DNA of 52,401 bases. Origin: an uncultured Marinicella sp. Lineage in GTDB: Bacteria > Pseudomonadota > Gammaproteobacteria > Xanthomonadales > Marinicellaceae. The stretch spans positions 1 through 52,401 of the forward strand of contig CANNBS010000009.1 of assembly GCA_947502925.1 (NCBI GenBank), in the 5' to 3' direction. Of the stretch, positions 25,132 to 34,400 are shown piece by piece; the first letter of the stretch is position 1, and every line of letters begins with the position of its first letter. Both the position numbers and the translations under genes were made by a program. Below the pieces are notes generated by a model that searched no databases, had not been told where the DNA came from, and saw only the letters and a list, made by a program, of their open reading frames with translations.

Positions 25132-26301
25132 ATGATGATTAAAACAAACCCAATAAAACTGTTCTACTCGCTGCTTCTTATCATGATGAGCTGCTCACTG
25201 ATGGCGCAAAGCCAACTGGTGCCCTCGCCACCTGTCATCAAAGCCGAAAGCTACGTCCTGATGGACTTTCACAGTAATCGTATCTTAATGCAGAAAAACC
25301 CCCATACTCGGGTTGAACCGGCCAGCATCACCAAAATGATGACCGCTTATGTGGTCTTTAATGAAATCAAAAAAGGCCAGCTGTCACTCTCTGACAGCGC
25401 CACCATCAGTGAAAAAGCCTGGCGTACCGGCGGCTCAAAAATGTTCATCGAAGTGGATAAGCAAGTGAACATTGAAGACCTGATACGCGGCATGATTGTA
25501 CAGTCAGGCAATGACGCCAGTATTACGCTGGCAGAGCACATTGGTGGCAGTGAAGAGGTGTTTGCCTCCATGATGAATAAGGTGGCCGCTGATTTGGGCA
25601 TGGACAACAGTCATTTTAAAAATGCCACAGGCCTGCCTGAAGAGGGTCATTATGTGTCGGCCTATGATGTGGCTTTATTGGGCCAGGCGCTGGTTCGCGA
25701 CTTTCCTGATTTGTACCACATTTATTCAGAAAAAGAATTTACCTATAATGGCATAAAACAGCACAACAGAAACACCCTGTTGTGGCGTGACCCAACCGTG
25801 GACGGCTTTAAAACCGGTCACACCGAAGCAGCCGGCTATTGCCTGGCCACCACCTCATCACGCAACGGCATGCGATTGATTAATGTGGTCATGGGCACCG
25901 AGTCAGAAAAGGCACGGGCCGATGAAACCCAAAAAATGCTTAATTATGGTTTCCGTTTTTTTGAAACCCATAAACTTTATCCCGCCGGTCAGAAACAAGC
26001 GGTGGCTGAAGTCTGGAAAGGGGCCGAAGAAGACGTTGCCCTGGGTCTGGCTGAAGATTTATTTATCACCATCCCGAAAGGCAGTTATGAACAACTTCAG
26101 GCTGGTGTGGATGTCCCCGGTCAATTACAAGCCCCCATTGCACAAGGCCAGGTACTCGGCCAAATGAGCATTAAACTGGGCGATACCGTTGTGGTTGAAA
26201 GACCCGTGGTGGCGTTGAATACTGTGGCACAAGGCGGTTGGTGGACCCGCATGGTGGACGGCATGGGTTTGTGGTTTAAATCTTTTGGAGATGACGATTA
26301 A
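25132..26301 (+). CDS. dacA: D-alanyl-D-alanine carboxypeptidase (PBP5/6 family)
   Basis: Removes the terminal D-Ala of pentapeptides, limiting crosslinking. 389 residues. Signal peptide ends around MAQS (residue 27). Active-site motifs: Ser65-Lys68 (PASITKMM), Ser125-Asn127 (QSGNDAS) and Lys227-Gly229 (FKTGHT). A C-terminal beta domain (about 285-370) and a terminal amphipathic helix (WWTRMVDGMGLWFKSF) anchor it to the membrane, as in PBP5. The stop overlaps the ybeD start by one base (TAATG). Confidence 0.95.
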   Translation: MMIKTNPIKLFYSLLLIMMSCSLMAQSQLVPSPPVIKAESYVLMDFHSNRILMQKNPHTRVEPASITKMMTAYVVFNEIKKGQLSLSDSATISEKAWRTGGSKMFIEVDKQVNIEDLIRGMIVQSGNDASITLAEHIGGSEEVFASMMNKVAADLGMDNSHFKNATGLPEEGHYVSAYDVALLGQALVRDFPDLYHIYSEKEFTYNGIKQHNRNTLLWRDPTVDGFKTGHTEAAGYCLATTSSRNGMRLINVVMGTESEKARADETQKMLNYGFRFFETHKLYPAGQKQAVAEVWKGAEEDVALGLAEDLFITIPKGSYEQLQAGVDVPGQLQAPIAQGQVLGQMSIKLGDTVVVERPVVALNTVAQGGWWTRMVDGMGLWFKSFGDDD

Positions 26302-26585
26302 TGAACGCTGAAACACCCGACAATCCACAAGATGAAGGCCTCACTTTCCCGTGCGAATATCCGGTTAAAGCCATGGGTGCCAACAAAGATAATTTTCGTG
26401 ATGAGATTTATCAATGCATTAAACAACATGCACCGGAAGTGTCCAAAGAAGGCGTGCAGATCAAAACCAGCAAAAATGATCGTTATTTATCCGTCACAGT
26501 CCTTGTCTATGCGCAATCACGGGATCATCTGATCAATATTTACCAGGACCTGCGGGCTTTAGACAGTGTGGTATGGACACTATAG
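26301..26585 (+). CDS. ybeD: YbeD/DUF493 family protein
   Basis: Small ferredoxin-like-fold protein of unknown function that is almost always encoded between dacA and lipB in gammaproteobacteria; here exactly so. 94 residues (E. coli YbeD has 87). Recognisable from [17 protein letters not shown] near the N-terminus and [18 protein letters not shown]. Overlaps dacA by 1 bp and lipB by 13 bp. A regulatory role in lipoate metabolism has been supposed but nothing in the sequence proves it. Confidence 0.9.
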   Translation: MNAETPDNPQDEGLTFPCEYPVKAMGANKDNFRDEIYQCIKQHAPEVSKEGVQIKTSKNDRYLSVTVLVYAQSRDHLINIYQDLRALDSVVWTL

Positions 26586-27226
26586 AAACATCTCCTTTAC
26601 TGGTCAAATACCTTGGTCGCAAAGATTACCGGGCGGTCTGGTCTGCGATGCAGGAATTCACCGATGGCCGTGATAAAACAACCAACGATGAGATATGGCT
26701 GGTCGAGCATCCGCCGGTTTTCACGCAGGGTCTGGCCGGTAAGGCCGAACATCTGTTGGCTCCCGGTGACATCCCGGTGGTGCAGGTGGATCGCGGTGGC
26801 CAGGTCACCTATCACGGACCGGGTCAAATTGTCGCCTATCCTTTAATCGATTTACGCCGCCATGGTATCGGTGTGAAATCATTGGTTCATGGCATTGAGC
26901 AGGCAGTGATTGATGTTCTCGCGCACTATGATGTGAACGCAGAACGCAAAGCCAACGCGCCCGGTGTCTATGTCCAGGGTGATAAAATTGCCGCGCTGGG
27001 TTTGAAAATCCGCAAAGGCTGTTGTTACCATGGCCTGGCTTTTAACATCGATATGGATTTAAGTCCTTATGCACGCATTAACCCGTGTGGCTTTAGCGGC
27101 TTAAATGTGATACAACTGTGTGATTTAAACCCCAACTGTGATATACCTACAGTGCAACAACAATTGATCGACAGTTTTTGTGAAAACTTAAATTTTTCTT
27201 CTCAACAAACACCCCTCGCGGTATAG
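26573..27226 (+). CDS. lipB: Octanoyl-[acyl carrier protein]:protein octanoyltransferase LipB
   Basis: Transfers octanoate from acyl carrier protein to lipoyl domains, the first step of lipoate assembly. 217 residues. Conserved [18 protein letters not shown] (74-91), catalytic Lys138 (GDKIAALG) and Cys172 (INPCGFSG). The segment EHPPVFTQG is also typical. Lies 14 bp before lipA, its partner in the pathway. Confidence 0.96.
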   Translation: MDTIETSPLLVKYLGRKDYRAVWSAMQEFTDGRDKTTNDEIWLVEHPPVFTQGLAGKAEHLLAPGDIPVVQVDRGGQVTYHGPGQIVAYPLIDLRRHGIGVKSLVHGIEQAVIDVLAHYDVNAERKANAPGVYVQGDKIAALGLKIRKGCCYHGLAFNIDMDLSPYARINPCGFSGLNVIQLCDLNPNCDIPTVQQQLIDSFCENLNFSSQQTPLAV

Positions 27227-27240
27227 ACCAACACTTTGTT

Positions 27241-28224
27241 ATGGATCAAAAAATCCCCTTAAATATTCAGTCATCATCAAGCGCCGGACAAAAAGAAATC
27301 GGTGCCGCTAAAACTGAACGCAACCGCGCGCAATTTGACACCGATGCGCCGCAGTTACGCAAACCCGACTGGATTCGCGTGCGCATTCCCACCGGCAACG
27401 CCGTACAAAAACTGAAAAGTAAACTGCGCACGAATTCACTGGTGACCGTCTGCGAAGAAGCCTCCTGCCCGAATATTCACGAATGCTTCGGACACGGCAC
27501 TGCGACGTTTATGATTCTGGGTGAAATTTGTACCCGACGCTGTTCTTTTTGCGATGTCGCCCATGGTCGCCCTTTGCCACCGGATCCGCAGGAAGCTCAA
27601 AATCTGGCACAGACCATTGCCGATATGGCGCTCAAATACGTGGTCATTACCTCTGTGGATCGCGATGACTTAAAAGATGGTGGTGCACAGCATTTTGCAG
27701 ATTGTATCAACGCCATCCGTGCACTCAATCCGGACATCAAAATTGAAATCCTGACCCCAGATTTCCGCGGCAAAAATAAAATCGAAAAAGCCCTGGACAT
27801 TTTTAAAGACTCGCCGCCGGATGTCTTTAACCATAACCTGGAAACCGTACCGGATCTTTATAAAAACGTCCGTCCCGGCGCCGATTACCAATGGTCGCTT
27901 GATTTACTCAAACGCTTTAAAGCCCAACACCCCGATGTCGCCACCAAATCCGGCATCATGACCGGTCTTGGCGAAACCTTTGAACAAATTCAGGGCACCT
28001 TACGCGATCTGGCGGATCACGATGTGGAAATGATTACAGTCGGCCAGTATCTGCAACCCACCAAAGGCCACCACCCGGTGATGAAATACTGGTCACCCGA
28101 TGAATTCAAAGCCATTAAAGAATACGGCGACAGCTTAGGCTTTACACATGTGGCTTCAGGCCCCTTAGTCCGCAGCTCCTACCACGCTGACCTGCAAGCC
28201 AAAGAAGCCGGTTTTGTCAACTAA
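27241..28224 (+). CDS. lipA: Lipoyl synthase LipA
   Basis: Radical-SAM enzyme that inserts two sulfurs into octanoyl-lipoyl domains. 327 residues. The auxiliary cluster cysteines are Cys71, Cys76 and Cys82 ([12 protein letters not shown]), and the radical-SAM cluster cysteines Cys97, Cys101 and Cys104 (CTRRCSFC). The C-terminal SSYHAD serine, third ligand side of the auxiliary cluster, is present in VRSSYHAD. Last gene of the mreB operon; a stem-loop follows at 28240-28275. Confidence 0.97.
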   Translation: MDQKIPLNIQSSSSAGQKEIGAAKTERNRAQFDTDAPQLRKPDWIRVRIPTGNAVQKLKSKLRTNSLVTVCEEASCPNIHECFGHGTATFMILGEICTRRCSFCDVAHGRPLPPDPQEAQNLAQTIADMALKYVVITSVDRDDLKDGGAQHFADCINAIRALNPDIKIEILTPDFRGKNKIEKALDIFKDSPPDVFNHNLETVPDLYKNVRPGADYQWSLDLLKRFKAQHPDVATKSGIMTGLGETFEQIQGTLRDLADHDVEMITVGQYLQPTKGHHPVMKYWSPDEFKAIKEYGDSLGFTHVASGPLVRSSYHADLQAKEAGFVN

Positions 28225-28239
28225 ATCAATCCCGCCAAG

Positions 28240-28275
28240 CCTGACTGCCCGAGTCCATTTCGGCCAGTCAGGTTT
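28240..28275. terminator. Stem-loop between convergent lipA and nhaC genes
   Basis: CCTGACTG (28240-28247) pairs with CAGTCAGG (28265-28272), then GTTT. It stands between two convergent stop codons and could end transcription from both sides, although the T-run is short. Confidence 0.6.
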
Positions 28276-28279
28276 CAAC

Positions 28280-29752
28280 TTAAGCCAACAATAAAAAACC
28301 GATAAAACTTACCGTTGCCGCAATCAGGGCATAGGGTAATTGGGTGATGGCATGAGAAACCATATGACAGCCGGTACCCTGCGCAGCCAGAATGGTGGAA
28401 TCACTGTAAAAACAGGCTTGTGAGCCAAAGGCGCTGGCGGATAATAAGGCGCCGATAACCAACGGAATATTGGCATCCACCGCGTAAGCCAGTGGCATCA
28501 CGATGGGTATTGTGACCGCAAAAATACCCCAGCTGGAACCAGTGGCAAAAGCCAAAACTGCCATCGCCAGAAACACCAGCGCCGGTAACCATTGAGCAGT
28601 CATATAGGGTGACAGGTTTTCAATCACATATTGAGGCAACAGTAGTTTATCGCAGACATCTTTGAAGATAAAGGCCGCCACCACGGTGCCAATGGCAGGC
28701 AGCATGGTTTTGAAACCGTCCATCATGGTTTCCATCATTTCAGTTAACGACATCAAACGTTGTAAAGCATAAAACGGCAGGGTCAGCATTAATGTAACTA
28801 TTAAGCCTTTGTAGACGTCTACATCAAAATAAATAGTCAGGACAACCAATAGGAACATGGGTAATAAAAAGTTGATTAACTTACCTTTGGGCTGGGCTTC
28901 TTCAAACTCTTCCTCAATACCTTTAACCAGATATTCTCCCGGCGCCAGGGATTGATCCCTTGGTTTCACTGCATCAAGCAACTCCTCATCCAGCGCCACA
29001 TTGTCAATGGCTGCCGCCGGTTGCAATGGGTCATTAAGTCCCTTTCGAACCGCTATCTCTGCTTTTTTCATGGGCCCGAAAACCGGTATAACGCCGCTAA
29101 TAACCAATAAAACCACCACCAGGGTAAACCAGGCATAAAGCATATAAGGAATGGCCTCAATATAAACGGACAAACCCTCACCCACCGCTGCCACCTGATT
29201 ATTTTCCAATAACCCACCGAAAAATATTGCCCAGGTCGATAACGGCACCAGAACACAAACAGGTGCGGCCGTTGAATCCACCACATAGGCCAGCATTTCC
29301 CGCGAGACTTTGTATTTATCAGTTACTCGCTTCATGCTTTCACCAACACTCAGTGCATTCAGGTAATCATCGATAAAAATAACCAGGCCCAGTACAAATG
29401 TCATCAATAAAGATGATTTTCTGCCACTTGTGTATTGCTGCGCCTTACGACCGAAGGCCATGGCACCACCGGTGTGTACCAATAAACCAATCAGCATGCC
29501 AAAACCACCGCACACCAGAATAAGCCAGGCAATGGTCTCATCCTGCATCACCGTGAGCGTGGTGTCGGTAAAGTGGGTCAGAATATCGGCCGGAGAAAAT
29601 AACAATAAACCGGTTAAAGCCCCCAAAACCAAAGCCAGAATCGGTCGTTTTAGCCAAATGGCCAACACCAAAACCACCACCGGCGGTATTAAACTGACCG
29701 CAGTTGGCTGAGTAGTCAGTGTATCTGTCACAGTTTGAGATAGCATTGTCAA
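28280..29752 (-). CDS. Na+/H+ antiporter NhaC family protein
   Basis: Inner-membrane transporter of the ion-transporter superfamily, probably exchanging Na+ for H+; some relatives exchange amino acids or malate/lactate. 490 residues and about 11-12 hydrophobic segments. The family block IFIDDYLNALSVGESMKRVTD (about 126-146; given in parts: FIDDYLNALSVG and ESMKRV) is followed by YVVDSTAAPVCVLVPLSTW, and later FATGSSWGIFAVTIPI. A long acidic cytoplasmic loop lies at about 235-290. Monocistronic on the minus strand. A sodium-motive role suits a marine lifestyle, but substrate is inferred only. Confidence 0.88.
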   Translation of the reverse strand: MTMLSQTVTDTLTTQPTAVSLIPPVVVLVLAIWLKRPILALVLGALTGLLLFSPADILTHFTDTTLTVMQDETIAWLILVCGGFGMLIGLLVHTGGAMAFGRKAQQYTSGRKSSLLMTFVLGLVIFIDDYLNALSVGESMKRVTDKYKVSREMLAYVVDSTAAPVCVLVPLSTWAIFFGGLLENNQVAAVGEGLSVYIEAIPYMLYAWFTLVVVLLVISGVIPVFGPMKKAEIAVRKGLNDPLQPAAAIDNVALDEELLDAVKPRDQSLAPGEYLVKGIEEEFEEAQPKGKLINFLLPMFLLVVLTIYFDVDVYKGLIVTLMLTLPFYALQRLMSLTEMMETMMDGFKTMLPAIGTVVAAFIFKDVCDKLLLPQYVIENLSPYMTAQWLPALVFLAMAVLAFATGSSWGIFAVTIPIVMPLAYAVDANIPLVIGALLSASAFGSQACFYSDSTILAAQGTGCHMVSHAITQLPYALIAATVSFIGFLLLA

Positions 29753-30368
29753 TTCCTCAATAAATCACCTGACGGTAATAAATCAACACAAACTCTTAAG
29801 AGATTTCAATCACTTGAGAAGGGCTCTTTGCAAGTGCGAATATTGACACAAAATAAATTATTTTCCTAATAAAATTTATCATGACCTAGACATTTATCGC
29901 CACACGTGAATGGTTACTTTAAATCGATAAAAAGCCATATTATTTTTATCAAAGCAAGTATATTACACAACGGATTTAGACAAATATCGTGTTTAATTAG
30001 CTGATTTAATTCATTAAGAGCACTTTAATCATGAAGTAACAAATTCTTTGTATATCAGGATACCGTCAATCCAATTATTGCGCCCATGATGATTTCGATG
30101 AGGTCTACTTCACTGGTTATGAGCTCCACTCATGACTTTAAACAATAAATTTATACTGATACTGTTGGTCAGACCAATTTCCAATATATTCTTCTACTTT
30201 GTCTGGTGCAGTGCATGAGAAAGCTTGTTCCTTTTTATTGAAACTGCTCTGTATGACAACTTCCAGGTCATTTGTGAGGCTTCGTGGCAGGACTCTGTTA
30301 ATAAATACTTTACTTTAATAAAAAGCTATATTAGTATGTTTGTTTTTTAACATTTGGGGGGACAACCT
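29753..30368. other. 616-bp intergenic region between divergent nhaC and IPTL genes
   Basis: AT-rich with no supported gene. It must contain both promoters. A TTGACA at 29843-29848 followed by AT-rich sequence with TAATAA about 18 bp later resembles a plus-strand promoter but is over 500 bp from the next start, so it could serve a long leader or a small RNA, or be chance. Confidence 0.45.
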
Positions 30369-31133
30369 ATGAAAAAATTTTCTATCCTTTTAACCGGACT
30401 GTTTTTATTGTCAACTTCACACGCTTCAGAGTGGGCTGATGATGGCCAGCCTGTTAATGGACAAGGTGGCGGGACACCTGTCTCAGATTTGGTTTATGGC
30501 AGTTATGCCGATGCGGTCGGTGATACTTTTGGGCAATTTGGTATATACGACATCACAAATTTCAGTGCTTATCGCCAGAATGGCACCATAGAGCTCACTA
30601 TAGATTATTTGACAAATAACAATAACCCCACCAAAGGCCAACCGACTTCGGGGATTGTCGGCTTTATTGATATTGATGCAGATGCCAATAATGCCACGGG
30701 TATTCAACCCCAATATAATTTCTTTTGCGGTCCCCCATTAGACATGGGTATGGATTATTACATTAGTTTTGGTTCAGACGTTGGCGGACCACAAAAAAAC
30801 ACTGAGCAAAAAGGTACACCAGTTCCAACTGCAGAACTGTATGACGAAAATGATGCTTTAATTGCCCAGTTAACAGCCAATTTTTCAGCTGACCAGGTTG
30901 TTATCGAATTACCCATGAATTTAATAGGCAATCCAGTTAATGAGGTCTATTTCGACACCATCGTCGGAGACTTTTTTGAGCCCACGGATTGTGCACCCGA
31001 TGCGGCTATATTGGTAAGCGCTGTCCGCGGCACGCCAACAGCCACGTCTGTACCAACATTAAATACCTTGGCTTTATTCTTGATGATGTCTGTCTTATTA
31101 GTGGTTGGCATTAGAGCCCGTAAAGTCCAGTAA
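30369..31133 (+). CDS. Exported protein with IPTL-CTERM-type sorting domain
   Basis: Predicted surface or exported protein of unknown function, 254 residues. Start at 30369 chosen because GGGGGGA lies 8 bases upstream; the in-frame TTG at 30354 lies upstream of this ribosome-binding site. Signal peptide MKKFSILLTGLFLLSTSHAS. The mature domain has repeated Asp/Asn-rich beta segments (GFIDIDADANNATG), suggesting a calcium-binding or beta-sandwich fold, and two cysteines. The C-terminus VPTLNTLALFLMMSVLLVVG followed by IRARK is a tripartite sorting signal of the IPTL-CTERM class: Pro-Thr-Leu motif, membrane helix, basic tail. The processing enzyme is not in this window. A good terminator follows. 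Confidence 0.8.
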   Translation: MKKFSILLTGLFLLSTSHASEWADDGQPVNGQGGGTPVSDLVYGSYADAVGDTFGQFGIYDITNFSAYRQNGTIELTIDYLTNNNNPTKGQPTSGIVGFIDIDADANNATGIQPQYNFFCGPPLDMGMDYYISFGSDVGGPQKNTEQKGTPVPTAELYDENDALIAQLTANFSADQVVIELPMNLIGNPVNEVYFDTIVGDFFEPTDCAPDAAILVSAVRGTPTATSVPTLNTLALFLMMSVLLVVGIRARKVQ

Positions 31134-31157
31134 TTAAAATCAAACTGTATGTTCGAT

Positions 31158-31185
31158 AACCCCGGCAGTCTTGTCGGGGTTTTTT
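31158..31185 (+). terminator. Rho-independent terminator after the IPTL-CTERM gene
   Basis: AACCCCG, a short GCAGTCTTG loop, CGGGGTT, then TTTTT. It also lies downstream of the convergent cardiolipin synthase gene; the AA tract on that side is short, so it is mainly a plus-strand terminator. Confidence 0.85.
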
Positions 31186-31198
31186 AGTAATGAGCAGT

Positions 31199-32656
31199 TC
31201 ACATCATCGGCGAGAACAAGCGCACCACCCGTTCCCAGAAGTGTATCAGTGTCGGTCGATTCAGCCATTGTTCTGCATCTATTTTTTCCGCATCATTTAA
31301 ATCCTGTTCAAACACTTCTGATAGTTGCTGTGCCAATGCTTCGCCATAAATAAAGGTGTTAATTTCAAAATTAATATCAAAACTACGAACATCCATATTG
31401 GCGCTACCTAAAATTACCAGATCGTGATCGATGACCATGGTTTTACTGTGAATAAAGCCTTTTTTATAAAGAAAAATATCAACCCCAATCGATAACAGTT
31501 CACTGTAATAGGATTTCGCGGCGGTGTTAACAATGCGATTATCTGATTTGTCAGGTACCAATAATCGAACCTTGACCCCACTTTTTGCGGCAATAATCAG
31601 GGCGTCTTTGAGTCTGTCGCCGGGAATAAAATACGGGGTTGTGATCAATATTTGGGAGCGTGCTGTCGCAATGGCTTTAATAATGGAGAATAAAATATTC
31701 GGCAGATCAGAATCCGGGCCTGAGGACACCAGTTGAACTAATTTTGGTTCGACAGTCTGGGCTTTCATACTGACCGGGAAATAGCGCTCATTTAAGTTTA
31801 CTTTATCTTCACTGCAAAAATTCCAATCGCTGATAAATACATATTGTAAAAAGGCCACCGCAGGTCCTGTTATCTGAATATGTGTATCACGCCAGTAAAG
31901 CTGTTTTTTCGGCGCGTCTGCTGAATTGATGTAGTTATCACCGACATTAATACCCCCGGTAAAAGCGCTCTCACCGTCAATCACCACAATTTTCCTGTGA
32001 TTGCGGTAATTAATGCGGTGGGCGATGGCATGTAACCGCAACTTATAAAATGGCGAGGTTTGGATGCCGCCTGCCTGCATTTTTTTGAGCAACTTCCGAC
32101 CAATATTAAAACTGCCAAAGTCATCATAGATAAATCGCACTTCAACACCCTGCTGTGCGCGTTCAATTAGGGCGTTTGCCACCTGATTGCCAATAGCATC
32201 ACTTTCATAAATATAGTATTCCATATGAATATGATGGCGGGCGTTTTTTATGGCCGCTAACAAAGCGGGGAATTTCTGTTCGCCATTTTGATAGACGTTA
32301 ATGTCATTACCGGCAGAAACCGGGCTGATGTTGGCATTCAGGATAAAGCCTGATAAATGTCGGTATTTTGAGGGAAATAAATCATCTTGCCAGATGTTTT
32401 CAGCCACTTCAAAACCATGTTCCTTAACTTCTTCACGCAGCTTTTCATCACGAAGAAGCTTATGGTTGTAGAATTTACGTTTACGAAAATTAACGCCAAA
32501 AGACAGATAGAAAATAATACCGACAACAGGAAGAAAGATAACCGCTAAAATATAAGACAGGGCCTTTGTGGTATTACGGGTGTCATAGATAATCTGCACA
32601 ATCACCAACAGCAACACAATAAAATAAGCGGCTTGTAAAAAAACAACCCAGTTCAT
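31199..32656 (-). CDS. cls: Cardiolipin synthase (PLD family)
   Basis: Inner-membrane enzyme condensing phosphatidylglycerol molecules into cardiolipin. 485 residues, as for ClsA. Two N-terminal transmembrane helices (about 4-24 and 34-54). Two HKD motifs: His220-x-Lys222-x4-Asp227 (NHRKIVVID) and His403-x-Lys405-x4-Asp410 (HSKTMVID). The YYIYESDAIG and GSANMDVRSFDINFE blocks are also typical. Its first codons are partly duplicated at 34294-34331, upstream of the next toroid gene. Confidence 0.93.
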   Translation of the reverse strand: MNWVVFLQAAYFIVLLLVIVQIIYDTRNTTKALSYILAVIFLPVVGIIFYLSFGVNFRKRKFYNHKLLRDEKLREEVKEHGFEVAENIWQDDLFPSKYRHLSGFILNANISPVSAGNDINVYQNGEQKFPALLAAIKNARHHIHMEYYIYESDAIGNQVANALIERAQQGVEVRFIYDDFGSFNIGRKLLKKMQAGGIQTSPFYKLRLHAIAHRINYRNHRKIVVIDGESAFTGGINVGDNYINSADAPKKQLYWRDTHIQITGPAVAFLQYVFISDWNFCSEDKVNLNERYFPVSMKAQTVEPKLVQLVSSGPDSDLPNILFSIIKAIATARSQILITTPYFIPGDRLKDALIIAAKSGVKVRLLVPDKSDNRIVNTAAKSYYSELLSIGVDIFLYKKGFIHSKTMVIDHDLVILGSANMDVRSFDINFEINTFIYGEALAQQLSEVFEQDLNDAEKIDAEQWLNRPTLIHFWERVVRLFSPMM

Positions 32657-32685
32657 TCATCCGTCCTTAACGTTATTAGAGAAAC

Positions 32686-32714
32686 AAAAAAAGCACCGAC
32701 CTGCGGTGCTTTTT
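32686..32714 (-). terminator. Terminator after toroid gene A
   Basis: AAAAAGCACCG, loop ACCTG, CGGTGCTTTTT. Perfect stem with A-tract and T-tract on the two sides, so it could act in both directions. It ends the 32736-33914 transcript ahead of cls. A near-identical terminator is at 34401-34429 after the paralogue. Confidence 0.88.
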
Positions 32715-32735
32715 GATCGATACAATGATTATACC

Positions 32736-33914
32736 TTAATTTACATAGCATTCCATTTGGCCTTTGAAAATACGGTCATACACCCCTTCGGCACCCAATG
32801 CCTGAATGGCTTCAGCTTCTACTTCAGAATTCTTAGGCCCTCCGGGGTAACTTGGAAAGCCACCATCTGCATCTTGAATCGACGTCAGCCAATCTTTAGC
32901 GGACTCGATAGCAGTTAAGTAGTTTTTGTTGGGGAATCGTTCTTGTGCTTTAATCATGGCCAATACCGCATAAGCGGTTGTTTGTGTGTGTCCAACCGGA
33001 TTCGGACCGTCATTGTCAAGGGCTAATCCAGTTTTATCATAAAAAGAGCCATCAGGATTTTGTAAACCCACCAGATAATCGGCCAGTTCTTCCAAGTTAG
33101 CGATTCCATCGACAAGATCATGATTAGGTGCATTAACGGGTGCCGGAAAATTATCGACATAATTAATGCGCGCCAATCCCAGTACAGCACCGGCAACACC
33201 TAACACATCATAGGGTTTGTAATAAGTGTTTCCATCCGATGTAAAGGTAGATACATTAGTTAAATCATTCAACGCATTAATAATGCCATCTCTGAATTTA
33301 TCGGAAAATGCTTGATAGCAATAGCGTTCAGCTGCCAACGCCTGGGGTGCAAACTCCCAAGATCTTAAATTAACATAGGCCGTTGTGACTTTACGAGATG
33401 CGGCAATAAAATCATCTATGTCTTGTCCACCTACATCGGGGCGATAGCTCCCTGTCAAAAATTTCTCATAATAATTATCGACAACAAAATTACGATACGT
33501 GTCATCACCTGTCAGGGCCCAAATCCGCCATAAATGTAATGCAGACTGAGACCATAATCGGGCTTCACCTGAACCAAACTCAGAAGATAAGCCATAGACA
33601 GTCGCATCTAAAGCTGCATCTTTAATAATGCCAAGTCCTGATGTTTCATGAGCCACCAAAAGACCATCAACAATTGGAGCAATGGTATTTTCAGCAGAAG
33701 CTGCGGTACAAGTTCCATGGTCACTCCAAGCCCATCCCCCATCATCACATTGTTCTACCAATAAGTGAATTGCACCATTCACAATGGCTTCATCATACGG
33801 TCCGTCAAAGGTCATTCTGTTTTTACTATAATCATCCTCAGCCGCACTTAACACCATTGAGTAACTGAAAAGCAAGCAAAACAAAACCCCGTTAAATTTA
33901 GATAATCGCTTCAT
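32736..33914 (-). CDS. Secreted alpha/alpha-toroid protein A (prenyltransferase/squalene-oxidase-like repeats)
   Basis: 392 residues. Signal peptide ends near VLSAAED (about 23). The mature protein has helical repeats with the QW-like phrases of terpene-cyclase/prenyltransferase toroids: EQCDDGGWAWSDH (about 54-66), LVGLQNPDGSFYD (about 288-300), TTAYAVLAMIKA, WLTSIQDADGGFPSYPGG (about 350-367). No DxDD cyclase motif was seen, so it is probably not a terpene cyclase; secreted toroids of this kind are often carbohydrate- or protein-binding or lyase-like. Cysteines at QC, TCT, RYCY and the final ECYVN may form disulfides. Paralogue of 34451-35557, with almost identical non-coding flanks. Function unknown. 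Confidence 0.7.
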   Translation of the reverse strand: MKRLSKFNGVLFCLLFSYSMVLSAAEDDYSKNRMTFDGPYDEAIVNGAIHLLVEQCDDGGWAWSDHGTCTAASAENTIAPIVDGLLVAHETSGLGIIKDAALDATVYGLSSEFGSGEARLWSQSALHLWRIWALTGDDTYRNFVVDNYYEKFLTGSYRPDVGGQDIDDFIAASRKVTTAYVNLRSWEFAPQALAAERYCYQAFSDKFRDGIINALNDLTNVSTFTSDGNTYYKPYDVLGVAGAVLGLARINYVDNFPAPVNAPNHDLVDGIANLEELADYLVGLQNPDGSFYDKTGLALDNDGPNPVGHTQTTAYAVLAMIKAQERFPNKNYLTAIESAKDWLTSIQDADGGFPSYPGGPKNSEVEAEAIQALGAEGVYDRIFKGQMECYVN

Positions 33915-34140
33915 AACATCCTCTTATTTAAAAAACTAAAAAAATATCCCTAATTAAGGAATCCTGTTATTAGGATACATAAGAGCCGTACTGTTGTAAA
34001 TATTTTTGTGACAGGACTCACATTATGTGCGACATAATATGGTATTTTCAGTTAATATAAGCCATTTTTAAGAATAAATTACAAGGAAAAATGTAAAGTT
34101 GACACAAAGCGGCACATAACGCGCCACTTTGTGTCAACTT
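33915..34140 (-). repeat. Conserved upstream region of toroid gene A
   Basis: About 226 bp that matches 35558-35780 upstream of gene B with only about seven differences noticed. It should hold the promoter and ends in a long inverted repeat. The coding regions behind the two copies are far less alike. Confidence 0.85.
34096..34140. repeat. 45-bp inverted repeat upstream of toroid gene A
   Basis: AAGTTGACACAAAG at one end is exactly complementary to CTTTGTGTCAACTT at the other; inside it GGC...GCC adds further pairing around ACATAACGC. Stem of about 18 bp. It lies about 180-225 bp upstream of the start. Could be an operator, a cruciform or a terminator for a transcript from the right. A shorter copy stands at 35744-35780. 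Confidence 0.75.
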
Positions 34141-34150
34141 ATTTAAACGG

Positions 34151-34225
34151 CCATTGACTCACCCGAATGTGAGCCGTTGGCGAGCTTCGCGAGTCAGCAG
34201 CGAACTCATTCAAGCCAGTCAATGG
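34151..34225. repeat. Palindromic element with CCATTGACT / AGTCAATGG ends
   Basis: Nine-base terminal inverted repeats 57 bp apart enclose a GC-richer interior (GGCGAGCTTCGCGAGTC). It stands only in the gap between the two duplicated blocks, followed by a 12-bp perfect palindrome TGTAGGCCTACA at 34272-34283. Resembles a small non-autonomous element, but no target duplication was found. Confidence 0.45.
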
Positions 34226-34293
34226 TTACGGTTTTTCGCGCGCTGTACAGCTAGCCCATTCATGCTAACGCTGTAGGCCTACATTCATGTAGA

Positions 34294-34331
34294 ACAAAAC
34301 AAGCGGCCTGTAAAACAACAACCCAGTTCAT
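34294..34331 (-). pseudogene. Fossil of the cls start codon region
   Basis: On the minus strand the segment reads ATGAACTGGGTTGTT and continues to CAGGCCGCTT, matching the first roughly 12 codons of cls (32621-32656) with a few changes. It sits where cls would be if the block cls start - terminator - toroid gene had been copied as a unit. It is too short to encode anything and marks the edge of the duplication. Confidence 0.75.
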
Positions 34332-34400
34332 AATTCAATCAATTTAAGACAGATTTATTGTATAGCCGGACTGACCAAACCACAAATAAATGACACACAT

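Noticed and set aside
29843..29872. Promoter for the IPTL-CTERM gene
   Set aside because: TTGACA with an approximate -10 is plausible but lies over 500 bp from the start; no supporting evidence.
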